DNA of 64,000 bases from F23-D06 sp045132055. GTDB lineage: Bacteria > Bacteroidota > Bacteroidia > Bacteroidales > WCHB1-69. The notes under the pieces were generated by a model, which was not told the origin of the DNA, made no database searches, and saw nothing but the letters and a program-made list of their open reading frames with translations. Numbering within the stretch: position 1 is the stretch's first letter; every line of letters starts with the position of its first letter. The translations under genes and the position numbers were made by a program. Location: the NCBI GenBank assembly GCA_045132055.1, contig JBGURP010000014.1:124001-188000 (forward strand), read 5' to 3'. Shown one piece after another: positions 33,853 to 42,888 of this stretch.

Positions 33853-34953
33853 TTATTCGGTCATTCTTTGCAGTTTTTTTGCTTTGTTGGTTTGGTGCAT
33901 CTTCGACAGCTCACCGAAGTCCAGGGCAAAGTTGAAGCAGTTAGGCGTGGCTCCCGGTGCATAATGCATGCGGGAGAATCCGAAGCGGATACCCTTGACG
34001 TTGATGCTTAACCCGTAGGAGAACCCAGCCAAGGAGTTACGTGCCACAATCTTCATCTCCTGGTGTACATTATGATTATATGCGGCCTGAATGGAGAAAT
34101 ATTGTATAGGTTCAATCTCTATTCCGAATATGATGTGTCGGAAGAAATTGTCGAAGAACTGCGCAGCTTTGGAGGGGTATTTTATTGTGTTGGTGAAAGC
34201 GTCCGTTTGCAGGAACGGGTTGCCGTCGCCGTAATAGTTCATGTTCCAGCGGTATAAAGAGTGCAGGGAGATGTGGTAGCGGATAGGCACGTGCTGGAGG
34301 CGTTGCGAGAGTGCAAACTGCAGGTCAAAGGGTGGTAACTCCACCTGATCTGCCACAAAAGGCTTTATTTCCGAGCCGATGTTTTTGGCCAACAGGGTCA
34401 GCGACAGCCGCTTGTCGGGGTTATGGTAACTACCCGCCACATCCACGGCAAAGCCGAAAGAGGTGTACGATTCATACGTGCACAGCAACAGGTTGAGGTT
34501 GGCGCCGATGGTGAAGTTCGGCGACAGCTCGCGGCCCCAGCCGACGCTTATAGCATAGTCGCCAGCAGTGAAATAGCCGGTTTCCAGTCCGGCCTCGTCA
34601 GTGCCCATGAATTTGCCATAGGGCATGCCTTTCATGGAGAAGGCAAAACTGCCCGCCTTGGGGAACGTGTAGGTGTACAGCGCCGACAGGTAATTGACAT
34701 TGGCGAAATAGTTGGTGAAATTCAGGGCAAGATTGTTATGGTGCCGCTCTCCGATATAGGAGGGGTTCATGATCAGGAGAGTCGGATCTTGGTCATAAAC
34801 GGAAATCAGGCCGCCACCCAGTGCCATTTGGCGTGTCGAATAATTGAAATTAAGGAAATTATATACACTTCTGCCGCCGGTTTGCGCCGAAGCACTTGAC
34901 AGACTAAAACCTATCAGCAAACATAAAGTAATATAGATGATTCCTTTTCTCAT
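33853..34953 (-). CDS. porQ: Type IX secretion protein PorQ
   Basis: 366 residues. Signal peptide MRKGIIYITLCLLIGFSLSS with cleavage near SAQ, then a beta-barrel starting GGRSVYNFLNFNYSTRQMAL, the PorQ signature, with GGGLISVYDQDPTLLIMNPS. PorQ is an outer-membrane barrel of the PorV/FadL type needed for type IX secretion cargo. The start at 34953 precedes the signal peptide; the frame is open further upstream but that part is not coding-like. The rest of the type IX system is not in the window. Confidence 0.88.
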   Translation of the reverse strand: MRKGIIYITLCLLIGFSLSSASAQTGGRSVYNFLNFNYSTRQMALGGGLISVYDQDPTLLIMNPSYIGERHHNNLALNFTNYFANVNYLSALYTYTFPKAGSFAFSMKGMPYGKFMGTDEAGLETGYFTAGDYAISVGWGRELSPNFTIGANLNLLLCTYESYTSFGFAVDVAGSYHNPDKRLSLTLLAKNIGSEIKPFVADQVELPPFDLQFALSQRLQHVPIRYHISLHSLYRWNMNYYGDGNPFLQTDAFTNTIKYPSKAAQFFDNFFRHIIFGIEIEPIQYFSIQAAYNHNVHQEMKIVARNSLAGFSYGLSINVKGIRFGFSRMHYAPGATPNCFNFALDFGELSKMHQTNKAKKLQRMTE

Positions 34954-34961
34954 AAACCGCG

Positions 34962-34969
34962 CAAAATTA
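34962..34969 (-). promoter_or_regulatory. porQ promoter -7 box
   Basis: CAAAATTA on plus is TAATTTTG on minus, 9 bases before the porQ ATG: a very short leader. Confidence 0.5.
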
Positions 34970-35009
34970 CAAAAAAGACAAACGCTCTCCCAGCCAAAAT
35001 TCTTTTTTG

Positions 35010-35017
35010 TATATTTG
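35010..35017 (+). promoter_or_regulatory. Promoter -7 box of the divergent lipoprotein gene
   Basis: TATATTTG followed by CCGCC, 28 bases before the ATG at 35045. Confidence 0.6.
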
Positions 35018-35044
35018 CCGCCTGAATCAAAAAAAAATACTACA

Positions 35045-35494
35045 ATGAAAAAATTATTTCCTATCTTTTTGCTTTTAGTTTTAGGCTTCGCAGCTTGTAC
35101 CAACGGTGAAGGTGCAAAATATGCCGGAAAATATAGTGGAACTTTCACTTTTATCAAACAAGACGGCAGAACTAAAGATGGCACTGTTACTATCTCCAAC
35201 AACCCTTTGTCTCAAAACGGTATCCTGCTTTACTATTGTCTGCCTTTGGCAAATTCAGGCACAGGTACGTATATGACCAGAAGCGAGAATGTGGAATACA
35301 TCACGCAAGTCTTGTCTTCCATCGTTGGTGATAGCAGCTATATAGACACTGCTTCAGAAGTCGTGAAAGACATAACAGTGGAGTGCACATTCAATGGTAA
35401 CAGGTTGAGTATGTCTGTGTATTACACCGTTGCCTTGCTGAGCGACTTGCTGCAGACCCGTGTGGAAATTATCACTTTTGATGGTATAAGATAG
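35045..35494 (+). CDS. Small lipoprotein of unknown function
   Basis: 149 residues. Lipoprotein signal with lipobox GFAAC (Cys near 19). The mature part is beta-rich (YAGKYSGTFTFIKQDGR, then DITVECTFNGNRLSMSVYY), with alternating strands that suggest a small beta-sandwich or lipocalin-like fold. The start is at 35045 after a clear promoter. No function is assigned; the MORN-repeat gene follows 29 bases later. Confidence 0.6.
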   Translation: MKKLFPIFLLLVLGFAACTNGEGAKYAGKYSGTFTFIKQDGRTKDGTVTISNNPLSQNGILLYYCLPLANSGTGTYMTRSENVEYITQVLSSIVGDSSYIDTASEVVKDITVECTFNGNRLSMSVYYTVALLSDLLQTRVEIITFDGIR

Positions 35495-35523
35495 ACATCT
35501 CGTCTGATTTAACTCAGATTTAA

Positions 35524-37020
35524 ATGAAGAAGTGGATTCTTTTGTTCTGTATGCTGTTGGCTTACACCTTCAGCATGGCGCAAGATTCCACTTCTTTGCG
35601 TCAATACAAGACCTATTATTACCCTTCCGGCGTCAAGTCGAGTGAGGGTTTTTTAGTGAATGGCCAACCCGACGGCTGGTGGAAATCGTATGACGAGAAG
35701 GGTAGGTTGGTGTCCGAGGGCAACCGCAAGAATTTGCTGTTGGACAGTCTCTGGACTTTTTACGTTGATGGTCGCAAGAGTTTTACCATCCATTACCAGG
35801 AAGGAAAGAAACACGGCGAGCAAATCCAGTACTTTCCGCGAGAATACACCGTATCACAATGGCGACAAGACACCATTGTGGGTGCGGTGCGCACGTACGA
35901 CACGGCCGGTTGGCTCAAGAAGACCGTGCCTTACTTCGAAGGCAAGCCTCACGGTATGGCCAAGGAGTTTGACAAGACCGGACTGGTGGTTGCCGTCGCC
36001 AATTACTACCGGGGCGTGATGAGCCGAAGAGAGCGCATCAACCGCACCGACGAGCACGGACTCAAACAGGGCAGTTGGAAATTCTTCTGGGACAACGGCC
36101 AGCTGAAAATGGAGGGCAATTTCCTCAACGGCAAGAAACACGGATTCTTCAAGTTCTATGATGAGAGCGGCAATTTTCTCTATGTGGAGAAATATGAGAA
36201 CGACCAGCTGGTGACGGATGCCAAAGAGACCAAGCAGCTGGAGAAGCGCATGGCTTATCACAGCAACGGGCAACCCTCCGTCATTGCCACATACTACAAC
36301 GGAAAGCAAGACGGTATCCGCCGCGAGTTTGATGCCGAAGGCAAAATCACAAAAGGCTATGTGTTTGAGGAGGGTTGGATGCGCTATGAGGGCATCACCG
36401 ACATGAACGGCCTGCGTCAGGGGCTCTGGAAAGAGTATTATCCCACAGGCGAGCTTCGTTCCAAGGGCAGGTACAAGAATTCCAAGCCAGTGGGCGAGTG
36501 GAATTTCTATTTTATAGATAAAACGGTAGAGATTACCGGCGAATACAATAGCAAGGGAGAGAAACAAGGTGAATGGATTTGGTTTTATCCTACTGGCGAC
36601 ACGATGATTGTTGCCCATTATGAAGATGGGGATGCAGAAGGAGAATATGTGGAATATGATGAAGACGGCACACCGCTGGTGAAAGGAAACTATGTGGCCG
36701 GCTATGAAGAGGGTATCTGGCTCTATCGTAACGGAGATGCCGTTGAAAAGGGACGCTACGAGGGCGGTAAGCAAGAAGGTTTGTGGAAGACCACCTACGA
36801 GAATGGCCACACAGCCTTTGAGATTCGTTACGACGGTGGCGTGCGCCATGGTAAATACACCGCTTACTGGGAAAATGGCAACATCAAAACTACCGGAAAA
36901 TACGTCAGCGGGCTTCAAGATGGTCCATGGACCTACTATAATGAAGATGGGATTGTGGTCTTAACTACCTTATTTAGTGAGGGAAAAGAAATAAAATGGA
37001 ATGATTACACAATAAAATGA
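35524..37020 (+). CDS. Secreted MORN-repeat protein
   Basis: 498 residues. Signal peptide (LLFCMLLAYTFSMAQ), then about a dozen repeats of the MORN/YwqK type, each about 22-24 residues with the core Y-x-x-G-x-x-x-G-x-W: examples are DGWWKSYDEKGRL, QGSWKFFWDNGQL, HGKYTAYWENGN and DGPWTYYNEDG. MORN repeats bind membranes or proteins; a periplasmic or surface role is likely. It precedes the lytic transglycosylase by 32 bases. Confidence 0.8.
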   Translation: MKKWILLFCMLLAYTFSMAQDSTSLRQYKTYYYPSGVKSSEGFLVNGQPDGWWKSYDEKGRLVSEGNRKNLLLDSLWTFYVDGRKSFTIHYQEGKKHGEQIQYFPREYTVSQWRQDTIVGAVRTYDTAGWLKKTVPYFEGKPHGMAKEFDKTGLVVAVANYYRGVMSRRERINRTDEHGLKQGSWKFFWDNGQLKMEGNFLNGKKHGFFKFYDESGNFLYVEKYENDQLVTDAKETKQLEKRMAYHSNGQPSVIATYYNGKQDGIRREFDAEGKITKGYVFEEGWMRYEGITDMNGLRQGLWKEYYPTGELRSKGRYKNSKPVGEWNFYFIDKTVEITGEYNSKGEKQGEWIWFYPTGDTMIVAHYEDGDAEGEYVEYDEDGTPLVKGNYVAGYEEGIWLYRNGDAVEKGRYEGGKQEGLWKTTYENGHTAFEIRYDGGVRHGKYTAYWENGNIKTTGKYVSGLQDGPWTYYNEDGIVVLTTLFSEGKEIKWNDYTIK

Positions 37021-37052
37021 TGATTTTTCCGTAAGTAGTACGGCTTTTAAAT

Positions 37053-38651
37053 ATGAAATATCGGATCTTAACCATATTATGCAGTATCTTTTTCTTTAGC
37101 ATCGCCTATGCGCAAAATGCAAGTGATGGCGGTCAGGGTACTGCAAATATGGATTCTGTTTCCATGGCGGATTCCGATATTTTTACCAGTCAGGAGATCC
37201 GGAAGATGGATTCCATGCTGAACCTTCTGTACGTGCGCAACGAGCTGTCCAAGAAAAATTCCGTACTGTCCAGATACAAAGACGACACCACAGCATACGA
37301 CAATAACGACACGATGATTTTCAAGCGGCTGTCGCAGATTGTCACGGCGGTGCCCATGGCGTATAACGACAAGGTGAAGCGGTTCATTGAACTCTATTCC
37401 GTACAGCGGCAACGGTCGTCTTCTGTAATATTGGGCTTGGCGCAATACTACTACCCATGGATGCGGGAGATCTTCGACAAATACAATGTACCGGAGGAAT
37501 TGGTCTATATCACCATCATTGAATCCGCATTGAATCCCACGGCGGTGTCGCGTGCGGGAGCTACGGGAATCTGGCAGTTCATGTACGGCACGGGGAAGAT
37601 TTATGGTTTGCAGGTGGATACATACGTGGACGACAGACGTGATCCGTACAAGGCCACGGATGCCGCAGCCCGTCACTTCCGCGATTTGTACAACATCTTC
37701 CATGACTGGGGGTTGGCAATTTCCGCTTATAACTGCGGTGCAGGTAATGTGCGCAAGGCTATCCAGCGCTCCGGCGGCAAAACCGACTTTTGGGGCGTTT
37801 CGCCGTATCTTCCCAAAGAAACCCAGAATTACTTTCCTGCCTTCATCGGCGCCTACTACATGATGACCTACCATAACCTCTATGGTATCGAGCCCGCGCA
37901 CCTGTCCATCCCCACGGATGTCGATACGGTGATGGTGGACAAAGAGCTCCATTTCGGGCAGATTTCTGAGGTGCTGGACATCAGCATGGAAGAGATCAAG
38001 ATATTGAACCCGCAATACAAGCGTGACATTATCCCGGCGTTCAATGAGAAATACCCCCTTCGCTTGCGCTCCAACGACATTCTCCGTTTCATCGCTCAGA
38101 AGGACACAATCCAGAAGCACCGCTATTCTGACTTTTTCAGTCCCGCCCGCGACCTCAACAAAGAGAACCTGGTCACCAATGCCAATGGCGATATTGTGAA
38201 AACTACGCCCAGCAAGTACCATACGGTGCGCAAAGGGGAAACCATCTCATCGATTTCTCGCAAGTATGGGGTCAGTGTTAACCAGATCAGGTCGTTGAAC
38301 CGGTTGCACAGCAATAGTTTGAGAGTGGGGCAAAAGCTGTTGATCAAGAAAGGCTCCACGGTGGTGGTGAAAGCTGCCCCTGTGCCGACCGACAGCACGG
38401 CCATGGTGACTTCTACAGATTCTTTGAACACCAACAACGAAATTCGTGAACCGATTGTGGTGAATAAGGATACTACGAGAGTTACTCCAGCTGCTCCTGT
38501 CATCCGTACGCACATTGTGAAAAAAGGTGACACCCTGTCCTCCATCGCCCGTCAGTATGGCACGACAGCTGCAGCGTTGGCATCGTACAATCATCTCAGC
38601 AATATCAATGCCATTCAGATAGGGCAGAAAATCAAAATCCCGCAAAAATAA
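37053..38651 (+). CDS. Membrane-bound lytic transglycosylase with LysM domains (MltD-like)
   Basis: 532 residues. Signal peptide, then an SLT domain with catalytic Glu in IIESALNP (near residue 155), GATGIWQFM and AISAYNCGAGNVRKAI. Two clear LysM domains follow: YHTVRKGETISSISRKYGVS (near 388) and THIVKKGDTLSSIARQYG (near 487); a more decayed LysM-like segment lies at about 285-335. It cleaves peptidoglycan in the periplasm without hydrolysis. Confidence 0.9.
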   Translation: MKYRILTILCSIFFFSIAYAQNASDGGQGTANMDSVSMADSDIFTSQEIRKMDSMLNLLYVRNELSKKNSVLSRYKDDTTAYDNNDTMIFKRLSQIVTAVPMAYNDKVKRFIELYSVQRQRSSSVILGLAQYYYPWMREIFDKYNVPEELVYITIIESALNPTAVSRAGATGIWQFMYGTGKIYGLQVDTYVDDRRDPYKATDAAARHFRDLYNIFHDWGLAISAYNCGAGNVRKAIQRSGGKTDFWGVSPYLPKETQNYFPAFIGAYYMMTYHNLYGIEPAHLSIPTDVDTVMVDKELHFGQISEVLDISMEEIKILNPQYKRDIIPAFNEKYPLRLRSNDILRFIAQKDTIQKHRYSDFFSPARDLNKENLVTNANGDIVKTTPSKYHTVRKGETISSISRKYGVSVNQIRSLNRLHSNSLRVGQKLLIKKGSTVVVKAAPVPTDSTAMVTSTDSLNTNNEIREPIVVNKDTTRVTPAAPVIRTHIVKKGDTLSSIARQYGTTAAALASYNHLSNINAIQIGQKIKIPQK

Positions 38652-38719
38652 AAAGGGCAAAGCGCAATGGCTCTGCCCATGGTATGTGTTTTCCGAATTT
38701 CAAAAATATCAATTCGGAA

Positions 38720-40867
38720 TTAATCTTCCATCAGAATTTCCAACATCTTGATAGCGCTGTCGCTGATGACGGTGCCAGGTCCGAAGATACAGGCGGCGCC
38801 GGCTTTGTAGAGGAAGTCGTAGTCCTGCGGCGGAATCACACCACCCACGATGACCATGATGTCCTCGCGGCCCAGCTTCTTGAGTTCTTCAATCACCTGC
38901 GGCACGAGTGTCTTGTGACCTGCGGCAAGTGAAGAAACGCCTAAGATGTGCACGTCGTTCTCCACGGCTTGCTTGGCAGCCTCTTCGGGAGTTTGGAACA
39001 ACGGTCCCATATCCACGTCGAAGCCGATGTCGGCATAGCCGGTGGCAACCACTTTGGCGCCACGGTCATGGCCGTCCTGACCCATCTTGGCAATCATGAT
39101 ACGAGGACGACGGCCCTCTTTCTTTGCGAACTCATCGCACATCTCGCAAGCTTTCTTGAAGTTTGCGTTGTTTTGTTGTTCTGCACTATACACGCCGGAA
39201 ATCAGATTTATTTTTGCTTTGTAACGTCCGTAAATTTCTTCCAATGCATCGGAAATCTCACCGAGGGAAGCGCGCACGCGGGCGGCCTTGATGGAAAGGT
39301 CGAGCAAGTTGCCGTTGCCGGTCTTGGCGCACTCGGTCAACGCGGCTAAGGCAGCCTTCACCTCTTCCTCGTTGCGGTTGGCGCGGAGTTGGGCCAGACG
39401 CTTGAGCTGGGCCTCGCGCACGGTGGTGTTGTCAACCTCCAACGTCTCAATAGGAGCCTCCTTGTCGAGTTTGTACTTGCTCACGCCGATAATGGCCTCC
39501 TTGCCGGAGTCGATACGGGCCTGCTTGCGGGCGGAAGCCTCTTCGATACGCATCTTCGGGATACCGGTTTCAATAGCTTTGGCCATGCCGCCCAAGGATT
39601 CAATCTCCTGAATGTGCTTCCAGGCGCGGTGGGCAATTTGGTGGGTGAGGCTCTCTACGTAGTAGGAACCGGCCCACGGGTCGATAGACTTACAAATTTT
39701 GGTTTCCTCTTGGATGTAGATCTGGGTGTTACGCGCAATACGTGCCGAGAAGTCGGTAGGCAGTGCGATGGCCTCGTCAAGAGCGTTGGTGTGCAGTGAC
39801 TGTGTGTGGCCCAGAGCGGCGCCCATGGCTTCCACGCAAGTGCGGCACACATTGTTGAACGGGTCTTGCTCGGTAAGCGACCAGCCGGAGGTCTGGCTGT
39901 GCGTACGCAAAGCCAGAGATTTCGGGTTCTGCGGGTTGAACTGTTTTACAATCTTGGCCCACAGCATACGGGCAGCGCGCATCTTGGCAATCTCCATGAA
40001 GTGGTTCATGCCTACGGCCCAGAAGAAGGACAAACGCGGGGCGAAGTCGTCCACGCTCATGCCTGCGTTCACACCTGCGCGAAGGTACTCCAGACCGTCG
40101 GCCAGCGTGTAGGCAAGCTCGATGTCGCTCGTGGCGCCGGCTTCCTGCATGTGGTAGCCGGAGATGGAGATGGAGTTGAACTTCGGCATGTTCTGGGAGG
40201 TGAACTCGAAAATATCGGCGATGATTTTCATGGAGTGCAACGGCGGATAGATATACGTGTTACGAACCATGAATTCCTTCAAAATGTCGTTTTGGATAGT
40301 ACCGGACAGTTGATCCATGCTCACGCCTTGCTCTTCGGCGGCCACGATGTAGAAGGCCAGAATCGGAAGCACAGCGCCGTTCATGGTCATGGAGACGGAC
40401 ATCTTGTCCAACGGAATCTGGTCGAAGAGGATCTTCATGTCGAGGATGGAGTCCACAGCCACACCGGCTTTACCCACATCGCCCACCACGCGTGGGTGGT
40501 CAGAGTCGTAGCCACGGTGCGTCGCCAAGTCGAAGGCGATGGACAAACCCTTCTGACCGGCAGCCAAGTTTCTGCGATAGAAAGCGTTGGACTCTTCTGC
40601 GGTGGAGAAACCAGCGTACTGACGGATGGTCCACGGACGGAAAGCGTACATCATGGAGTAGGGTCCGCGCAGGTAGGGTGGAATACCGGCCGTGTAGTTG
40701 AGGTGTTCCATTCCGGCCAAATCGTCCGCGCCATACACCTGTTTGACGGGTATCTGCTCGGCGGTCATCCAGTCGGCGGATATGTTGTGTTCTTTTTCCC
40801 ATTGACGAAAATCTTCTTGATTTTCAGGGAGTTTCTTAAAATCTACGTTGCTAAAATCTGGACGCAT
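38720..40867 (-). CDS. mutB: Methylmalonyl-CoA mutase, catalytic subunit
   Basis: 715 residues. Interconverts succinyl-CoA and methylmalonyl-CoA using adenosylcobalamin. The TIM barrel (about 50-560) includes FSTAEESNAFYRRN and the substrate-facing RTHSQTSGWSLT; the C-terminal cobalamin domain has the DGHDRG base-off motif near 596 and GVIPPQDYDFL. The small subunit gene mutA, usually directly upstream, is not there: a divergent cyclophilin gene is. MeaB, the chaperone, is encoded about 16 kb away. Confidence 0.95.
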   Translation of the reverse strand: MRPDFSNVDFKKLPENQEDFRQWEKEHNISADWMTAEQIPVKQVYGADDLAGMEHLNYTAGIPPYLRGPYSMMYAFRPWTIRQYAGFSTAEESNAFYRRNLAAGQKGLSIAFDLATHRGYDSDHPRVVGDVGKAGVAVDSILDMKILFDQIPLDKMSVSMTMNGAVLPILAFYIVAAEEQGVSMDQLSGTIQNDILKEFMVRNTYIYPPLHSMKIIADIFEFTSQNMPKFNSISISGYHMQEAGATSDIELAYTLADGLEYLRAGVNAGMSVDDFAPRLSFFWAVGMNHFMEIAKMRAARMLWAKIVKQFNPQNPKSLALRTHSQTSGWSLTEQDPFNNVCRTCVEAMGAALGHTQSLHTNALDEAIALPTDFSARIARNTQIYIQEETKICKSIDPWAGSYYVESLTHQIAHRAWKHIQEIESLGGMAKAIETGIPKMRIEEASARKQARIDSGKEAIIGVSKYKLDKEAPIETLEVDNTTVREAQLKRLAQLRANRNEEEVKAALAALTECAKTGNGNLLDLSIKAARVRASLGEISDALEEIYGRYKAKINLISGVYSAEQQNNANFKKACEMCDEFAKKEGRRPRIMIAKMGQDGHDRGAKVVATGYADIGFDVDMGPLFQTPEEAAKQAVENDVHILGVSSLAAGHKTLVPQVIEELKKLGREDIMVIVGGVIPPQDYDFLYKAGAACIFGPGTVISDSAIKMLEILMED

Positions 40868-40902
40868 TTTCTTAAATTTTACTCACTCATATTTTGAGGG
40901 TG

Positions 40903-40910
40903 CAAAGATA
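40903..40910 (-). promoter_or_regulatory. mutB promoter -7 box
   Basis: CAAAGATA on plus is TATCTTTG on minus, 36 bases before the mutB ATG. The stretch up to about 40985 also holds repeats of AAAGTTGG and GAAAAGT type. Confidence 0.55.
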
Positions 40911-40990
40911 CAAAAAGAGTTGAAATGTCGGAGGCATGAAAAGTCGAAAAGTTGGAATGTGTGAAAGTTGGAAAGATATAGGGGCGTTTT

Positions 40991-41020
40991 TTGCAAGTAC
41001 CCGTTTTTTTTGTATTTTTG
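40991..41020 (+). promoter_or_regulatory. Promoter of the cyclophilin gene
   Basis: TTG at 40991-40993 and TATTTTTG at 41013-41020 (19-base spacer), 20 bases before the ATG at 41041. Confidence 0.6.
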
Positions 41021-41040
41021 CCGTTTTAATAAAAATAGGC

Positions 41041-41760
41041 ATGAAAAAAGCTTTTTGTTGTACCATTTTATTGGCAATCATAATGTTATCAGCCTGCTCG
41101 TCGCAGAAGAAAATGGAGTCGGAGACCAAAAAATCGGACGCTGTTCCTGCGGCGAAGGCAGAAACCAAACCCGAGAAAATGACAGAAGTACTTATCAAAA
41201 CCACCAAAGGCAATATCAAAATTGCGCTTTACAACGAGACGCCGCAACACCGCGACAACTTCATCAAATTGGTGAAAGAGAACTATTATGATGGTGTGCT
41301 GTTCCATCGCATCATCCAAGGCTTCATGATTCAGACGGGCGATCCGGACTCCAAGAACGCGAAGCCCGGCCAACGTCTGGGCGCCGGCGGCCCTGACTAC
41401 CGCATTCCCGCAGAATTCGTGCCCACGCTCTACCACCGCAGAGGTGCCGTGGCCGCGGCCCGCGACAATAATCCGGCCAAGTCCTCGTCCGCCTCACAGT
41501 TCTACATTGTGGATGGCAAAACATACGACAATGCCTATCTCGACATGTTGCAACAGCGTACCGGCAAGACTTTCACCCCCGAGCAGCGCGAGGTCTATAC
41601 CACCCTTGGTGGCGCCCCGTTCCTCGATGGCGAATACACCGTGTTCGGACAGGTGCTCAGCGGCATGGAGGTGGTGGACAAAATCGCCGCCCAGCCCAAG
41701 GACCAGTTCGACCGCCCCACGGAAGACATAAAAATCCTCAGTGTCACAATTCTAAAATAA
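41041..41760 (+). CDS. Lipoprotein peptidyl-prolyl isomerase (cyclophilin)
   Basis: 239 residues. Lipobox MLSAC (Cys near 19), a short Lys/Glu linker, then a cyclophilin domain from about 45: GNIKIALYNETPQHRDNF, FHRIIQGFMIQTGD, and SSSASQFYIVDG. An insertion with MLQQRTGKTFTPEQREVY (about 170-190) is common in Bacteroidota forms. It should fold secreted proteins at the membrane. The start at 41041 precedes the lipoprotein signal; the upstream in-frame ATG (40936) lies before the promoter. Confidence 0.88.
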   Translation: MKKAFCCTILLAIIMLSACSSQKKMESETKKSDAVPAAKAETKPEKMTEVLIKTTKGNIKIALYNETPQHRDNFIKLVKENYYDGVLFHRIIQGFMIQTGDPDSKNAKPGQRLGAGGPDYRIPAEFVPTLYHRRGAVAAARDNNPAKSSSASQFYIVDGKTYDNAYLDMLQQRTGKTFTPEQREVYTTLGGAPFLDGEYTVFGQVLSGMEVVDKIAAQPKDQFDRPTEDIKILSVTILK

Positions 41761-41785
41761 CCCATTTACCCCATTTACCCCATCA
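41759..41785. repeat. Tandem nonamers before pheS
   Basis: AACCCATTT, ACCCCATTT, ACCCCATCA in steps of nine, ending 4 bases before the pheS ATG at 41790. Same unit as at 424-441. Confidence 0.75.
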
Positions 41786-41789
41786 TCGT

Positions 41790-42812
41790 ATGAAATCAAT
41801 AGACGAAATAAGAGCAGAAATAGATAATTACAAAATTGAGAATGCCGAGGCACTGGAGCAATTCCGTCTCAATTTCTTGAGTAAGAAGAGCGAGTTGCAG
41901 TCTATGTTCGGCGAAATCAAGAACATTGCGCCGGAGGAACGTAAGAGTTTTGGTCAGATGCTCAACGAGTTGAAAGACAAGGCACAACAGCGTTTTGAGG
42001 AACAGAAAGCCAAAATGGAGGCTGCTGTGTGTTCACTCAACACCATCGCGGATGTCACCCGCCCGTCAGCCAACATTTCCCTGGGCTCCATGCATCCGAT
42101 TTCCATCATGATGAACCAGGTGCGCCGCATCTTCGAAGACATCGGTTTTACAGCCGTTACAGGTCCCGATATTGAGGACGATTGGCACGTGTTCACCGCA
42201 CTCAACTTTGCCGAGGAACATCCTGCCCGCGATATGCAGGACACCTTCTTCGTGGAGTTGCATCCCGATGTGCTGCTGCGCACGCACACCTCCTCATTGC
42301 AGGTGCGTACCATGGAGAAGCAGCAGCCCCCGATTCGTGTAATCTGCCCGGGCCGTGTGTTCCGCAACGAGGCCATCACCTCCCGTGCACACTGCATCTT
42401 CCACCAAGTGGAAGGTCTTTATGTGGCCGAGAAGGTTTCCTTCGCCGATATGAAACAGACGCTGCTCTACTTCGCCCAACGCATGTTCGGTCCGGATGTG
42501 CGTATTCGTTTGCGTCCCTCTTACTTCCCATTCACGGAACCGTCCGCTGAGATGGATGTCTCCTGCTACATCTGCGGTGGCGAGGGTTGCAACCTCTGCA
42601 AGCACACTGGCTGGGTGGAGATTCTCGGCTGCGGTATGGTGGATCCCAACGTGCTGGAGAATTGCGGTATTGACAGCGAAAAGTACAGCGGCTTCGCCTT
42701 CGGTCTCGGTATCGAACGCATGACGATGCTCAAATACAGAACCAACGATATTCGTCTCTATTTTGAAAACGATGTCCGCTTCTTGCAACAGTTCAAGGCA
42801 GCGACGATTTAA
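41790..42812 (+). CDS. pheS: Phenylalanine-tRNA ligase, alpha subunit
   Basis: 340 residues. An N-terminal coiled coil (1-90) binds tRNA, and the class II catalytic core carries motif 1 around HPISIMMNQVRRIFEDIGF, motif 2 FRNEAITSRAHCIFHQVEGLY and motif 3 GFAFGLGIERMTMLKY. A CxxC-type pair around 255-270 (CYICGGEGCNLC) resembles a zinc site seen in some PheS proteins. pheT is not adjacent. Confidence 0.95.
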   Translation: MKSIDEIRAEIDNYKIENAEALEQFRLNFLSKKSELQSMFGEIKNIAPEERKSFGQMLNELKDKAQQRFEEQKAKMEAAVCSLNTIADVTRPSANISLGSMHPISIMMNQVRRIFEDIGFTAVTGPDIEDDWHVFTALNFAEEHPARDMQDTFFVELHPDVLLRTHTSSLQVRTMEKQQPPIRVICPGRVFRNEAITSRAHCIFHQVEGLYVAEKVSFADMKQTLLYFAQRMFGPDVRIRLRPSYFPFTEPSAEMDVSCYICGGEGCNLCKHTGWVEILGCGMVDPNVLENCGIDSEKYSGFAFGLGIERMTMLKYRTNDIRLYFENDVRFLQQFKAATI

Positions 42813-42814
42813 AA

Positions 42815-42849
42815 GTTTAGAGTTTAGAGTTTAAAGTTTAGAGTTGAAA
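42815..42849. repeat. Five tandem heptamers (GTTTAGA type)
   Basis: Exact steps of seven: GTTTAGA, GTTTAGA, GTTTAAA, GTTTAGA, GTTGAAA, starting 3 bases after the pheS stop. Confidence 0.85.
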
Positions 42850-42888
42850 GGGCAATAGCTAAAACGCAAATTACAAAACTTATAAATA

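Noticed and set aside
38655..38680. Terminator between the LysM transglycosylase and mutB
   Set aside because: GGGCA-AGC pairs imperfectly with GGCT-TGCCC, but there is no T run on either strand.
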